Shown here: positions 10,422-23,028 of the stretch, piece by piece | Numbering within the stretch: the stretch's first letter is position 1 | How the letters are laid out: each line of letters opens with the position of its first letter | Origin: Zygnema cylindricum | Lineage: Eukaryota; Streptophyta; Zygnematophyceae; Zygnematales; Zygnemataceae | DNA: 46,223 nt | Direction of reading: 5' to 3' | NCBI GenBank assembly: GCA_037447655.1 | Contig: JBBHKE010003570.1 | Coordinates: forward strand, 232,149 to 278,371 | Notes under the pieces: model-generated | Told to the model about the DNA's origin: nothing | Databases searched by the model: none | What the model saw: the letters and a program-made list of their open reading frames with translations, nothing else | Program-made: the position numbers and the translations under genes

Positions 10422-13400
10422 ATGAAATCTTCCAGCTTACGCTTGTCTCGTTCCATTTTATTGCGCTTTACCAATGTTGTTCCAGTTTGTGAAAGCAAAT
10501 ATCCACTTATCCCTTCCAAAAACCTGATTTCGCCTGCCAGTAACTTGTTGTCCTTGTCAGCTTCAATTCACTTGAGCCCTGCTGAGAGATTGGAGACATC
10601 AGTAACCAGGCAACCTAATTTACTTGATTCCATGTCATCTTGTGTTTCATCTAGACCCTTTACCACTTCTGCTTTCACCAGCGTTTACCCTACTATAACT
10701 TGTAGTGGGAATGGACCCCTCCAAAATCACAGCGAATTGTATTCCGCCCATTCAGCTTTATCTCAAAGGCAATGTTCTGAGGTAATCGCCGGATATTGTA
10801 GGAGAATATCGTCTGAAGCTGTCAAAGGGAGTGAAGTTACATTAGAAAGACTGGAAAATGATGATGCAGGTATAATACTTTTGCCAAATTTGCTGCTATT
10901 TTATGACCTAGCTGCATTTCATGTGTTTGATTTGCAAAGGTTTGCAATTTTCCATAAGGTGGTGCTGCATCGCCTCGGTTTCAGTTTTTGCTGAAAGGTT
11001 CTGAACATTTCATTCAAATTTGCAGCATTACATTGGAAGAACGGCATTGAATAGTATGCTGAAGAATTTTATTTCATTGCCCAAATGCCTCCCTAAATAT
11101 ATGGAAAAGGTTTCTGGAGAGTTGGTTTTTGGTTACTTGGTTTTTTTTTTTAACTTGTTCTTTTCAACCCCTGTACTCAGAAGTCTCATGAAAGCAGTTT
11201 GTTGGCAGGAATTGTGATTGTATCGATGAACCGTCCTTCTCGTAAAAACGCAATTGGAAAGACGTTTTTGAAAGAGCTTCAAGATGCCATTGAGGATGCT
11301 CAGAATGATTGGCGCACTCGTGTTATGCTTATCCGCAGTCTTGTGCCTGGCGTTTTCTGTGCTGGAGCTGACCTGAAGGTATTGCAATAAGAGCAACCGC
11401 AGCAGGTATTTTGAAGGCCAACAGTAATACATCAATAGTTTTCTGCTAGTAGAAAATTTGACGATTAACCGAAGCTTGTAGGCATTCATGTTATAACGTG
11501 ACACCATGTGACTAACTGAATGCTAGTCAAGCTGCAAATTTAGGATCATTTTTAATACGGTCAAGTTAAGGTTGTAGAATGCAAGTACTTTTTGCTGCAA
11601 CTAACCTTCTATATCTTCAGTGAATATTGGCCTGAATATTGGCCATCACCTACACAAACAATAGTGTGAGTCAATTTAGTGGTCGATTTGTCCACAACCC
11701 CCCTTCAGGGCCGAAGGCTTTGTCACACCTATTCGTGTTTGTAGTTCACTGCTGTTTCAGTATTCCTGTGTCATACGTCGACGCATTTCCTTCGGCCGCC
11801 CTCAGGGTCTTTGGACCATCGGGGCCGATGGTACCCGGCTCCAAAGCGTTCAGCCCCTTTTGGGGCTGAAGTGCTTTACACCTGCCGAATGCTTGTCCGA
11901 AGGGTCATTGCATCATTGCATCAGAAATGATTGCGTCTTTCTAATTATCATTGCATTAGAAATGTAGAAATTGGATGTTTGAATTAAACGTTTTATTCAT
12001 GCTGTCAGATCTAGATTAATTGTGCAGGTTTTTTTGTGACGCTTTTGATGCTCCATGAAAGTGTCTTTGCAAAAAATATATTTGGCTTTTTGGGTGTCTA
12101 TGGTCATATCCTTTGCATGCATCAGAAGTCTGGGAAGACATGATGAAGTTATATGATGGGCAATAATTTAATCAATGCTGTAAGTTAGAACGAGTGAATA
12201 GGATGTTTCAAGAGACTTCCTTGATAGTTACTTTAGGAACATTTATAGATATGACTCCATGATGCTGTGTATATTTTCACGAATGCTGAATATAGTTTGC
12301 ATGGTTTTTAGTTTTATTTCTGATACTTGAGAACTTGTTGTAAGTTGTGAAGGTAGTCTTTCCTTGCCGCCATGACTTTTATTCATTGATCTCATTGATG
12401 CTCCTCACTGTCTGTTTGTTTATATGATCATTTATATCTCTCTTTGTTATTTCATTGAATTTTATTTAACTTGCAACCATAGCATGTGTGCATAAATTTG
12501 ATTAATTTTTGATTGGTTTGACTGTGTGTCTTTAATCTGAGTTTGTTCTTTGAGTTCATAACCTTAGTTTGTTTTCTGTTTTGCAGGAACGTCACGATCA
12601 AACCGCGTTAGAGGTGCAACGGTTTGTGCAGCGGTTAAGGGGCACTTATGCTGACTTGGAGGTGAGGTGTGACCTATTTCTCTCTGCGTTGTTTAGGTGA
12701 ATTTCACTTGTGTCTAATTGAGCCAAGGAAATCATGTATTTAACAGAATTACAGTTGCCATCTTTCTCCTTTGTTTTTGCAGGCCTTACCCATTCCCTCT
12801 ATTGCAGTTGTTGAAGGGAAAGCCCTTGGAGGAGGTTGTGAATTAGCCTTAGCATGTGATCTTCGAGTGGCAGGTCAGTTTCAATTTCTCTCTAATTCCT
12901 CCTTCCAGTCGACATCCATCTGTTATTTCTTTGAGTGATAACCATCAGCTTGGAAGTGTGAAAAAGGCATTGGTCAGTATGTATAGAAATCATGTAAGCT
13001 TGTACTTTAAAGAGGATAGAATTTTGGTTTCAATGAGAGGCAATATAGCCTGGTTCTGATTCACTTCTTCTTGACAATACTGGACAGATGAGAAGGCAGA
13101 ATTTGGACTGCCAGAAACTGGCCTTGCCATCATTCCTGGGTAAGTTCCTAGAAGCCACTGTCCTTGCTAGGTAACATTTGATGCCGGTCATCTTAAACTG
13201 CAATTATAAAGAACATCCAAACTTTTTTGCCAGCACGATGTCTTGTGAAATGGAAAGGGAGGGTAAAACAACGTACCCTTATCCTGAATAATTATATATA
13301 AACATATGCACAGATAGCAACGCTGCTTTATGTGCTGCTTACGTTACTCGAGCCTAAGTTAAAACTAATAGCATTAAAGTAAACCCCAGGCATTATATTT

Positions 13401-14745
13401 CTTAACGCTAATATCTGAAGACATTGAGTCACATGCGTTTTTCCTTTTCTTTAAGCAACAGCCTGTCAACTGGATGAATTAAAATTGACAAGAGACTACA
13501 GGTCACAAAATTGATGTTTTTATTTTGTTTTTTCTCCAGGGCAGGGGCCACACAGAGGCTCCCACGTGTTATTGGCAAAGCACTTGCAAAGGAACTTATA
13601 TACACGGGAACTCCTATTGGGGCAGAAAAAGCTCAGAGAATAGGTAAGTGGTCATTTTTTTTCCAGAACGAAACTCACAAGGAATTTTTGGATGTTAGTT
13701 TGAGTGATTTGCTCACTTTTTTGACTGAATGTTTTTTGACAGCGTACAAAGTCAGTTTGAGCGTGGCTTACTGTTGGTGTTGAGCCATATGGTGGTCAGA
13801 CATTCACTGCGCGGTTGAAATCTTTTACACGACTATCTGATAATTTTTACTGGTTAAAATGTAAATGCCCCGATTTATTTCACCTGTGCCACTTCACAAA
13901 CAAGCGTTACACAAATAGTAGAAATGGGGCCGACTTTAAAAAATGATGCGGACTACAAGTTATTATGGGCGCAGAAGGTAGTGCGGATAGCTTTCTTAGG
14001 CCAGATCCGCTTTCTTAGACTAGATCCGCTTTCTTAGACCAGATATGAGATAGTGGTACTGTTGATTAAAAGTGATTATGATTTGTTGATAGATCTTGTC
14101 AACTACCTCCCTCCAAGCACTTGATTAGCGGTCGACATTTTGACAGTTTTTAACAACATGGAATTATGTTTAGAAAGTATCCACTCTTAAGGAATAACTT
14201 GAGCTTTCTTTGTAATCAAGTGGAATGAGCTTTTACGCGATCAGATCACATTTCGCCACAAAAAACCCACCACCCATTCACCCACCCACTTCTTCTTCTT
14301 CTTCTTTTTTCTCCATTTTTGGGTCTTCTTCCAGGATTGGCTAATCATACTGTGCCAGTTGGCAAGGCATACGAGAAAGCGTTGGAGCTTGCTCGAAGGA
14401 TTGTGACTCGAGTGAGTATTAAAAGCAACAGTAAATTATGATTGGACGACGTGGCTCATTGTGGGCCGCTACTTAGTATCATACCACTTTTATAGCATGC
14501 AATCTGACGCCTTGCTTTCACACCTGACATATTTTATTTTTCCGGTGAATTGTTGTAAACTTTCACAGGGCCCTATTGCTATTCGTATGGCAAAAACTGC
14601 TATCGACCGTGGTATTGAGGTTGATGTTACGACAGGATTGGCCATAGAGGAGGCGTGTTATGCTCAATTGTTACCCACAAAAGATCGAGTCGAAGCTCTG
14701 GTTGCCTTCAAGGAGAAGCGTGCTCCTCTGTTTAAAGGCGAGTAG
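10422..14745 (+). CDS. Enoyl-CoA/methylglutaconyl-CoA hydratase-like protein, mitochondrial
   Basis: This is a crotonase-family hydratase, closest in remembered motifs to plant AUH-like proteins of leucine/fatty-acid catabolism. Eight exons: 10422-10869, 11209-11378, 12587-12661, 12783-12873, 13088-13139, 13540-13643, 14335-14411, 14569-14745. All introns are GT-AG and phases join to a 397-residue protein. The ATG at 10422 (context acagccATGa) starts a basic, Ser/Leu-rich leader without acidic residues, which looks like a mitochondrial transit peptide. The hydratase domain starts near residue 150. The oxyanion-hole region is CAGADLK (200-206) and GGG (247-249). The two catalytic acids are Glu251 in GGGCELA and Glu271 in LPETG, 20 residues apart as Glu144/Glu164 are in rat crotonase. 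It ends [12 protein letters not shown]. The roughly 150-residue N-terminal part is longer than usual for the family. The exact substrate cannot be told from sequence alone. Confidence 0.9.
11690..11915. repeat. GC-rich palindromic patch in hydratase intron 2
   Basis: In the 1.2-kb second intron this patch is much richer in GC than its surroundings. It contains several short inverted repeats, including ttcagccccttttggggctgaa (11849-11870) and catcggggccgatg (11817-11830), plus repeated ttcgg/ccgaa and cttcagggcc words. It looks like an inserted repeat fragment. No coding exon is needed here, because the exon phases close without it. Confidence 0.6.
13991..14047. repeat. Three 19-bp tandem units in hydratase intron 6
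   Basis: The unit ctttcttaggccagatccg is present three times head to tail with two or three substitutions per copy. Confidence 0.85.
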
Positions 14746-17534
14746 AGTATGAGTCGAGATTCCCTATTCATCTGTATTTTCTATGTCGTGGATGGAATTC
14801 AGCGTTTGTGGTCTTCTATATTAGCAAATCTAGTTAGAGGACTTTTGAAAGTCGTTATCAACTGAAACAGCAATTTTGCCATTTATTACGGTTGCTTTTT
14901 TGCAAGGTTTAACCTTGCTTTCCTTATAAGATAGCTATCGATTTTACAGCACACTCAATTGCTAGCTACACTCTCCACTCATCCAAATTTGTTGGTAGAT
15001 TTCATCTTTGACCCAAGGAGTTGTATATTCCTGTAAATACCTGATAGGAAATGGAAAATTGGAGATTGCCACCTGTCCAAGAGTCTTTGTGGGCTGGGAC
15101 GGGAATCTAAGGACTGGAATAGGCACTTAAAATAACAATTAAGTAACACTTTTTGACACGATGTGGGCACATTGAGTTGCGTTTCAGTAATGGATGTCGG
15201 CGATGCACATTAAATCATGAGCTGGAGTTCGCCATTTTCTTCTGACTTGTTAATATGTTTGTGAGCATTTTGTAATAGTGTTTTCTTTGTTGCATAGAAA
15301 AGGTTGCTTCATGACCTTAAAACCCAGTTTAGATCAGAAAAAGTGGTTATAATAGCTTTATTTGAATGTTGAATGATTAACTTTCTTACTATAAAGTATA
15401 TAATGTGTGACGCTGGTCATATTCAACTGGAGGTTTATAATTTTATTTTATTTTTTAGGTTTATAATTATCAGGTCTAAGTTATACATCTTAGTGGGATG
15501 TATGCATGTTGATCATGTATTAAAGAAGGGGGCCTGCATGGAAAGCCTGCGAGCAACCAACATCTTTCAACCGTCGTTTGTTGAACAAAGAGGAAAAGTG
15601 GAAAACCCAAGAAAACCATTTTATGGCAATTATGGAGCATCAAGAAGGGTGCATGGAGAAGCATTGGCGATTGCGTGAGCTACCTTACAGTACACTTTAA
15701 ATCCCTATCAGTGTTGATATCACTATAATAGCGCCCTTAAATTACGATCCTTGAAACCAAAAAATATAATTAACAATACTTTTTTTTCTTTAGAGCAAAT
15801 AGGTACTGTGTAATTTTACTCAAGTGTCGATTACACTGATTCAAAAAGCTTATTAATTTGCAAAGTAGTACAGAAGTGTGAGAAAACGGCGTGGACAATG
15901 TAAGAGTGATTGACGTCGACACGGATTCGATTTATAGGAATAAAAATTCGGGGAGATCCGGCGAACTTGCTCTCACATGTTCAGACGTCGACTATGTGAA
16001 CACAAATTAAAGCGGCTACATTATTGGGACGTGTATATAAATTAGTGTTATGCACCGTTTAACTCTTGTAGCATTAATGCTTTGTTGGTTTCACGTCATT
16101 GAACCCAAAATAGCGTCAACAAAACACTATTTTTTCCCCTACAGTAATACTTTATCCACACTAGTAGCTGTTCACGCCGTAGTTTGATTAATAGGTCCAT
16201 TGCTTGGAATATTTGTAGCCGTCTTTGACGGACACTGCAATGCCTGGACGGTCGTTTGTTTGTTCTGTTGAAGTTTTGGCCGTCTTCAATACATACGGCT
16301 GTGAGACTGTACTTTGCCCGTTTGCCGTTCTGGCTTTTGGCTTTTCGGGAGGACCCAAGCCTCGCACGTGTGTGATCCTTTTTCTGCACTTTTTACGGTT
16401 ATTATTTCACGGTCAACTGTCAGCTTTTCCAATTACTGCAGTCATAGACCGATAAAGGAACGGACGGATGAAAATGTTTTGTATATCCGTACATAACTCT
16501 ACCGTGAATGTCGGTGATTTGGCGTTCCATTCCTTAACGCGGAATTGACGCAACAGTTGACGACAATCACGACACTAATCGACGGGAATTCTTTGTCTAT
16601 TTCTGCTTCACAATGCCGACTCCATATACGACAAATTTTACCAGCGCTTAAAAAAGGACAATTAAGAGGCTTTGATTCTGACGTGGATTTTAATAACCAG
16701 TCTGGATATTGACGCTTTCATGATCTACAATTACTTGTCGCGTAGAGGCGTATGCTCCAAAAACAAATGTAGTTGCAATGAATCGAGTAACGCATCCACA
16801 ATTCAAAAATGATCGTACCAAAGCTCATTAAACCTACAGGACAGAAGGATAAGAAACGACAGTTTCAAACCGATAATGCATAAAAAAGTACTGTACGGTG
16901 GTCTGCAGCTTGCCTTGAAACGTGAAAGCTCGCTTGGCCGGTGCGCGATCCACTAACCTTCGTAAGGGCTTCAGTGCCTGGCGCACGATAAGTCTCTCTT
17001 TGACGGCCGCAAATTCTTCCAAAAAGCTACAACACCTGTCTCCTTTAGTAGCGTCATCAGCCGGTGAAAAGCTGTCGCCTAACGGCTAAATGATTGGCAG
17101 TAGATGAGGAAGCCACTTTCGACAACTGCGATTCATCACTCTGCCGTGTCCGTCAATTATTCGAATTTGTCATTTACAAAGTGTGAACCTGCAGTCGGTC
17201 GTCGTTTCGGATTCGCACTAAAAGTACACAACTTGATTTTTTTGCAACTCGGAGAGATTTGCTCTGTCAATCTCCCGGAGGATTCTGCACTATACACGTA
17301 GTACCGTACAGTACAGTATAGTACAGTACTGTACTGTAGAGAACCAAAGTACTAGACCAGAGAAGCAAAGGACCTTTATTTCAAGCCTGTACTTTCTACC
17401 CATCATTATATTGCTCCTGTAGTGCTTCACAGGCTGCCTCTTGCAACAGCAAATTTCTTCACTCATTCCCTATTTGCCTTCTTACCACGAAAAATCTGAA
17501 ACAGAAGTATTCTCCCTCCTTACTGCAGTCAGTC
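14746..17534. other. Intergenic region between hydratase and TBL genes
   Basis: This holds the 3' flank of the hydratase gene and the 5' flank of the TBL gene. No coding frame here shows domain-like composition or exon phases that connect to either neighbour. I see no tRNA or transposon ends. Confidence 0.5.
17300..17338. repeat. GTAC-rich near-palindrome upstream of the TBL gene
   Basis: A run of overlapping gtacagtac/gtactgtac words, about 200 bp before the TBL start codon, can fold on itself. GTAC is the core bound by SBP-domain factors in plants and green algae, but GTAC is common throughout this window, so a regulatory role is only a possibility. Confidence 0.5.
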
Positions 17535-19567
17535 ATGCTGAAACTAAGACTGCTCTGCTGTCTGCTATTAGTGGCAGCAAGTGTGGCTGCCGCCGGAGAA
17601 AACTCCTCCTTTTCAGGCGAACATTTTGTAGAAGATTATGAGGATCCGCTCGAGGCATGGATGAAGGAAATGCAGGTGCCTGAAGACGGTCCCTTTCATG
17701 AGGAAGTGCCACGTGTCAGCAACTTCCAGGAGGAGCTGGATGCAGTGTATCGGAACGAGTCAGAGATTCAAGCCAGACGAGAGCTGGCTGGTAAGTTCGT
17801 CTGGATCCTGTCTTCCTTTTTATGAGCATTTGTCTTCTTCGATGTACAGTGCACATGAAGTTTTTTTTTTTTTTCTCGGTCAAAATTTCTCTTCAGATGT
17901 GATTTTTCATCTACATTTGTCTGTCAATCTCGGATTTTAAATGTGCGAAAACGACTGGTAACGTTTCCTATTGTTTTCGCACTTTTTAACTGAGGGAACT
18001 CTATGCACACCGGTGTGAGGTGACACGCGTCTTGTTCTCTACCTTTTTTTTTTGTGCAGCTTGCAACATTAGAGACGGCTATTGGTACTACGATCGCTCC
18101 AAACCGTTGTATACGACCTCATGTCAGTGGGCCAGAACTCCATGGAACTGCCGAGTGAACGGCCGAAAAGATACCACATATGAAAAGTGGTCCTGGAAAC
18201 CGACGAACTGTAACTTACCGAGATTTGACACCAATTGGTTTCTTAATAAGTTTCGAGGAAAGGTGAGCTGTTCAGTTTCCTGGGCCAAGCAATAGAATCA
18301 AAGGTTTAATGCGCGGATATAATAGTGTTTCCAATTTTTTTCTCACATTAAACCTGTTTATAAATTTGGAGTAATGGGAATGTGAGCTTGTGACAGCTGA
18401 ATTATCAGTGCAGAACTGCAAAGAAAACTGTGTCAATGAGCACGTAAAAATTCACGGGGATTTGAAGTGTTTTTATTCTTGCCCTGCTTTTGACGGCCAA
18501 ATTTGATCACATTTTATCGTAGAAATGTTTCTGAGGCAACCTGGCGTATAGTTGACAAATATTTCCACCTTATCTCCCTACATTTTCATCCACTCCTTCC
18601 TCTATTTCCATCTCCCTTGTCTCTGTCTCTCAGTCTCATCTGTCATTGTATCCCCGTCTCTTTCTTCTGAAACTCTCTCTCCTCGTCTCCCTCTCCCTCT
18701 TTGTTTTATTAATCCACTCCGGTTTGATTGGTGCAGACTGTGGCTTTTATTGGCGACTCTTTTACCAACAATGTGGCTGAGTCCCTCATGTGTATCGTGG
18801 CAAGAAGGACAGCAGTGAAGCGATACATAAATTATTATGATGGAGTGAGAGTGCAAGGAATGATTGCAACTGATTTTGACCTCAAGATCGTCACTGTGGG
18901 AGCTCCATACTTGGTAAAGTACTCAAAAGATCCAAATGAATTCACCAAGCTTGGTCTCAAACAATCCAATTTTTACGACTACCTCGTCTGGACGGATCAG
19001 CTTGATACTCAATGGACAACTCCCTTAAAATATTTCGATGTCGCCATATTTATGTCGGGACATTGGTATCAAGTCGCTCTAGGCAACACAATAGTACGGT
19101 CGCGGACATTCCTAAAAAAGAACAAGGTACTTATTAATATTCCAGGACTTGACGCTTATCGTATGTCGTTGGAGTTTATTAAGCGTTGGATTCTCCGACG
19201 GTCGGGGTATAAGGGGACTCTTTTCTTCATGACATATTCCCCGTCCCATTATACCCCGGCCTCGAAGGGACAACCGAGTTATTGCAAAGCAACTCGTCCT
19301 TTTACCCCTAAAGATATGTATGCATACGCTGCCAAAGACGATTCATCTAAATGGGCCGCTGTAGAGAAATCCATGATGGGACAATCCAGATTTAAGGTGA
19401 TTGATACAACTCTAATGTCACAAGGAAGACCGGATGCTCATGTAGCATTAAATTATGGGAAAGCGAGAAACAGCAAAACAAGGTACGATTGTACCCATTG
19501 GTGTCTACCAGGAGTTCCAGACGTGTGGAACGAGTTGCTTCTCTATAAAATGAAAACTGAGATGTAA
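17535..19567 (+). CDS. TBL/PMR5-family polysaccharide O-acetyltransferase-like protein
   Basis: This belongs to the trichome-birefringence-like (PC-esterase) family, whose characterised members O-acetylate wall polysaccharides such as xylan or mannan in the Golgi. Three exons, 17535-17790, 18060-18262 and 18737-19567, with GT-AG introns of 269 and 474 bp, give 429 residues. Residues 1-20 are a hydrophobic signal or membrane anchor (LKLRLLCCLLLVAASVAAA). The PMR5N cysteine domain starts at Cys87 (CNIRDGYWYYD) and includes the conserved patterns TSCQWAR, NGRKDTTYEKW and LPRFD. The esterase-type GDS motif is FIGDSF with Ser161, and the C-terminal DxxH motif is DCTHWCLPGVPD with Asp404 and His407, so the catalytic triad is complete. 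An acidic spacer (about residues 30-85) separates anchor and domain. Polysaccharide specificity cannot be inferred. The 3' end of the coding region is tandemly duplicated downstream. Confidence 0.9.
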
Positions 19568-19682
19568 GTTAGAAGATAAGGGTAAGGGTGCTTGAGAGGG
19601 TATTACAGTAACTCTATAAAATAAAAAAATTGAGTTGTAAGTTAGAAAAATAAGGTAAGAGTGCATGGAGTGTATTACAGTA
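19541..19682 (+). repeat. Tandem duplication spanning the TBL stop codon
   Basis: Two copies of about 70 bp, at 19541-19610 and 19613-19682, both run from ctctataaaat through gtaagttag to tattacagta. The first copy includes the last codons and stop of the TBL gene; the second lies in the 3' untranslated region and carries several substitutions and small indels. Confidence 0.85.
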
Positions 19683-21799
19683 TAAGTTTGTATGCAGTTT
19701 GATAATAAGTTTATCCTTTTTCGCTTATTTCATTTTGCTATAAGACTATTGAAGTAGCTGTAATAAATTATGCTGTAAAGCTGTTTCTGCAGTCATGCCC
19801 AAGCCATATAGTTTTTTTGGCAGTTTAGTCCTACCTTTTTCAATTTTTCAATTTTTTTAATTTATGTTCTATTTTACGAGCAAAGTATTTTTTGGTGACC
19901 AATTGCTGGACAAACATCTAGTATTATATTACTAATGGTATTAGTCAATGGGACAGAGACCATAAATTTGGTTTTGATTTCCTGCTGGAGGCAAAAATTT
20001 TGGTCGTTAAGTAGCCATAGTTCTCAGTTCCAAAACCTTGGTACAAAGCGGATATAGAAGAAGAAAGCAGCAAGGTTTTGGAGTCAAAATTGGCTTAGAA
20101 ATTGTTATTGATATTACAAACATTGCTTAGGACTTTGTGAAATTCCTCCATCATAGTGTGAAAATTGGCAAGAGCATACTTCAGTTTGACTACTTTGACT
20201 TCACTGGACAATTCGAAACAAATATGGTTTTCCGTTCAAAATTGTATTCTGGATACATTTGTTATATGCAAAGATTACGATATGTATGTTGACGCGTGAC
20301 ATTGTATTTTCGGCTTGTTTTGCAATGATATTGAAGTCGCATCGCTCTATTTGTTGTAGATGTTTTTCTTGTATTGAAGGTTTTTAGACATCCTGTTTGA
20401 ATCGGGTTTTGTTGGATTGTTTGTACTGAAAGCTATGTAAAATCGACTGTCAAAACGGAGCACATGGATATTCAGAAGCAAATGCCACAGTTATTAGCCA
20501 GTATTTTGTTGAAAATAATGTTTGGCCATGTAGCCAACATTCCTATCAGGCAAGTTTTTTTGTTTTAATGTCTTGATAGACATGAGGGGAGGAAAAACCC
20601 TATCAGAGTTTGTGAGTTACTGATGTTAACACTTGAATTGTAATTAACTACACTAAATAACGTTCTGAAATATGGCTTGCTATGGACCCTTAGCTGAGAC
20701 AGTGTTTTTAACGTTAAATACTCTTGTTAACTACAAAAAAAATGAATTAAAAAGACACTCACACGAATTAGAGTGATTACTCTAATAGCGTTTGGAAGTG
20801 TACTCTGTTGCAAAACCCACTCTAGGGGGCAGTTTTATCAAAACAGTAGACTTGCTTCCATGCAAAATATCTGTTAACATGTCTTAAGAATCTTAGCGGC
20901 ATACTGTTTTTACTAAATAGTAATTCTGTTGAGGTTCCGGGTTTGCCTTGTGTCAACTTAATATCTTACATAATTTCACTGAAATGTAAATTCTTTCCCG
21001 TTTCTGTTGAACCTTTGGAATTTATGCTAGACACAGGTGCCTCTTATGTGGAAACAGTCTTACAAGCAAAACGACACTCTCCGTTACTGCACAGTAGCTT
21101 CACATCTAGTATGGAAAACTAATTTCATTGATTGGAAAGTTCTCAGTCAGTTGATTCTCGCTCAGCAAAGATTTATTTCAAGTTCGAACGGTAAAATATA
21201 CGGGCACCAATGTAGTGTCATTGACGCTAATAAGGATACACATTCTAGTACAGCATAAATCAATGCTTGAAAGGCGAACATTCTTCCTCCGATCATGTCA
21301 ATAGTCTATAGTACTTTACAAATGAAAACGTTTAACCACTTCACCTTAACGGCAGAATGCCCGAAAAAAAACAAAAAAAAAGCTGCTGAAACCGCAATAT
21401 TTTTATTCACAAGTGATAATCAAATTTACTGAGCATACCACCTTCAGCTTTCCAGGTGCGGGGCTTTGTACTGTTTGCTCACCTTGGTTAATTGGAAGTA
21501 TGAAAGCTATCAGTTCTTTAGAGTGTCAGCAATTGTACTTTTTTCAGTGTCATAGAATTTAACTGAGGAGACCTGGTTAGGGAAAGGTCAATAACCTGGT
21601 CAATACTGTAAAGCTAAAAGGAAAAAAGTAAGTACTCCAGGAAGTTTTCCAGACATTTTCACGGTTTAGAACCGTTCGTAAATAACTAAATAGTAAATAC
21701 CAACAGAGGCAACCAATTCATGGATGAATGGACACACCGTGGTTTTTTGGCTGGAGGAATTAAAGCTAAAAATTGCTGCAAGAACTGATGATTACAGTA
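19683..21799. other. Intergenic region downstream of the TBL gene
   Basis: No supported gene is seen. A single Tc1/mariner-type MITE end (ctctaatagcgtttggaagtg, ending at 20800 and followed by TA) is visible, but its partner end is not recognisable. Confidence 0.5.
19762..19767 (+). promoter_or_regulatory. Candidate poly(A) signal for the TBL gene
   Basis: A canonical AATAAA lies 195 bp after the stop codon, downstream of the tandem duplication. Plant and algal signals are often degenerate, so actual use is unproven. Confidence 0.4.
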
Positions 21800-23028
21800 C
21801 ACCGTGAATCGTAATTAGAGTAAAGAAAAAATTAGAGTAAAAAAAGAGAAAAAAATTATTCGAGTTATTTACTCTAATTTATGTGATAGGACCTTTTTTA
21901 AAAGGAATTTTACTCTAATTTATTTAAGTACTCTAATTTGTAGTGTTGTGTATCGGTAAAAAACTTATCGCGATAACACCGATACCGATAGTTATCGTTA
22001 TCGAACGGTCAGCGGTCCCGATATATTTGTACTTTCTGTACTTTCTGTCCGGAATGCTTTCTGTCCGGTAACTGAACCGGAAATTTACATGAAATGTACG
22101 GCTTTTTACGGGAAATGTACGGAATTTGACGAAAAAATACGTTGCACTTTGTAGTACTTTTTGGGCGGTTAACTGTACATAAATTTGACGGGAATGTACG
22201 GAATCATGAAACGGTAAAAAGACGGCGGACTCAAAGTACAACGGATGCAGAATAACATTATGCGCGCGGCTAGAATCTAACGGACGACATTCAATGATAA
22301 AATAAGAGCAGACGGTCAGCGTGAGCGCCGACATCTCAGAATGGCTTTTTTGGCGGCTTTGGCCAAAAAAGTCGACGGTTTGACACGTGGCAGGTTTGTA
22401 GTGGATCTCAAAAAAGAAAGGGACAAAGCCACGGAATAAGACGTACATATGAGTGTACAGGCCGTACATTTATCTGTACGGTTCGTACAGTTATCGCCGA
22501 TAGTTATCGTTATCGGCATTATCGCCGATAAGTAGCCGATATTATCGGCTACTTATGGGCGATAAGACCGATAGCGATATATTGTACCAATATATCGATT
22601 ATCGGGTCCCCGAAAAATGGCCCATATCGGTTATCGGAAAATCCTTACCGATACACAACACTACTAATTTGGCACGCTAAAATCTCTTCTGTAAATAAGG
22701 TATACTTACAGAATCTGACAAAACGTACAGTTTATCGTCACTATGACGTTTGCACTACGCGGTTTATTAAAACGCAGTTACATGATATCGGCTTGCATTA
22801 AATCATTATTTGTACCTTTTAACTTATAAAAGTACAGTTTTGCACGGTTGGACGTCATCCGTACTCCACACTATTTAAACGAACCTATAGTATAATATTT
22901 TTACGCTAATTAAACCTTACCATAAATAGCATAATGAAAAAATTAGAATCATTTACTCTATTTGATGTGATAGAGTCGAATTTTAGGGCGACCGAATTAG
23001 CGTTATTTACTCTAATTACGATCCGCGG
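21800..23028. mobile_element. Tc1/mariner-type MITE interrupted by a hAT element
   Basis: The left end CACCGTGAATCGTAATTAGAG and the right end, CCGCGGATCGTAATTAGAG in reverse complement, form an imperfect inverted repeat extending into gtaaa. Both are flanked by TA (21798-21799 and 23029-23030). The hAT element at 21941-22663 sits inside it; the host element is about 0.5 kb without the insert. This repeats the arrangement seen at 2299-4825 with a different insertion point. Confidence 0.75.
21941..22663. mobile_element. hAT-type MITE (723 bp) with perfect 8-bp duplication
   Basis: The ends TAGTGTTGTGTATCGGTAA and TTACCGATACACAACACTA are exact inverted repeats. They are flanked by the identical 8-bp duplication ctaatttg at 21933-21940 and 22664-22671. 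Subterminal arrays of the motif ccgata/tatcgg are present on both sides, as expected of transposase-binding regions in hAT elements. No transposase is encoded; the open frames inside are not protein-like. The full-length relative at 35809-36608 shares most of the interior. Confidence 0.9.

Noticed and set aside
16096-16455. Overlapping short frames in both strands
   Set aside because: There are no motifs, no exon phase links to neighbours and no conserved composition.
21933-22469. Minus-strand open frame of 178 codons
   Set aside because: It overlaps the hAT MITE including its terminal repeat. Composition is not protein-like and the related element at 35809 does not preserve the frame.
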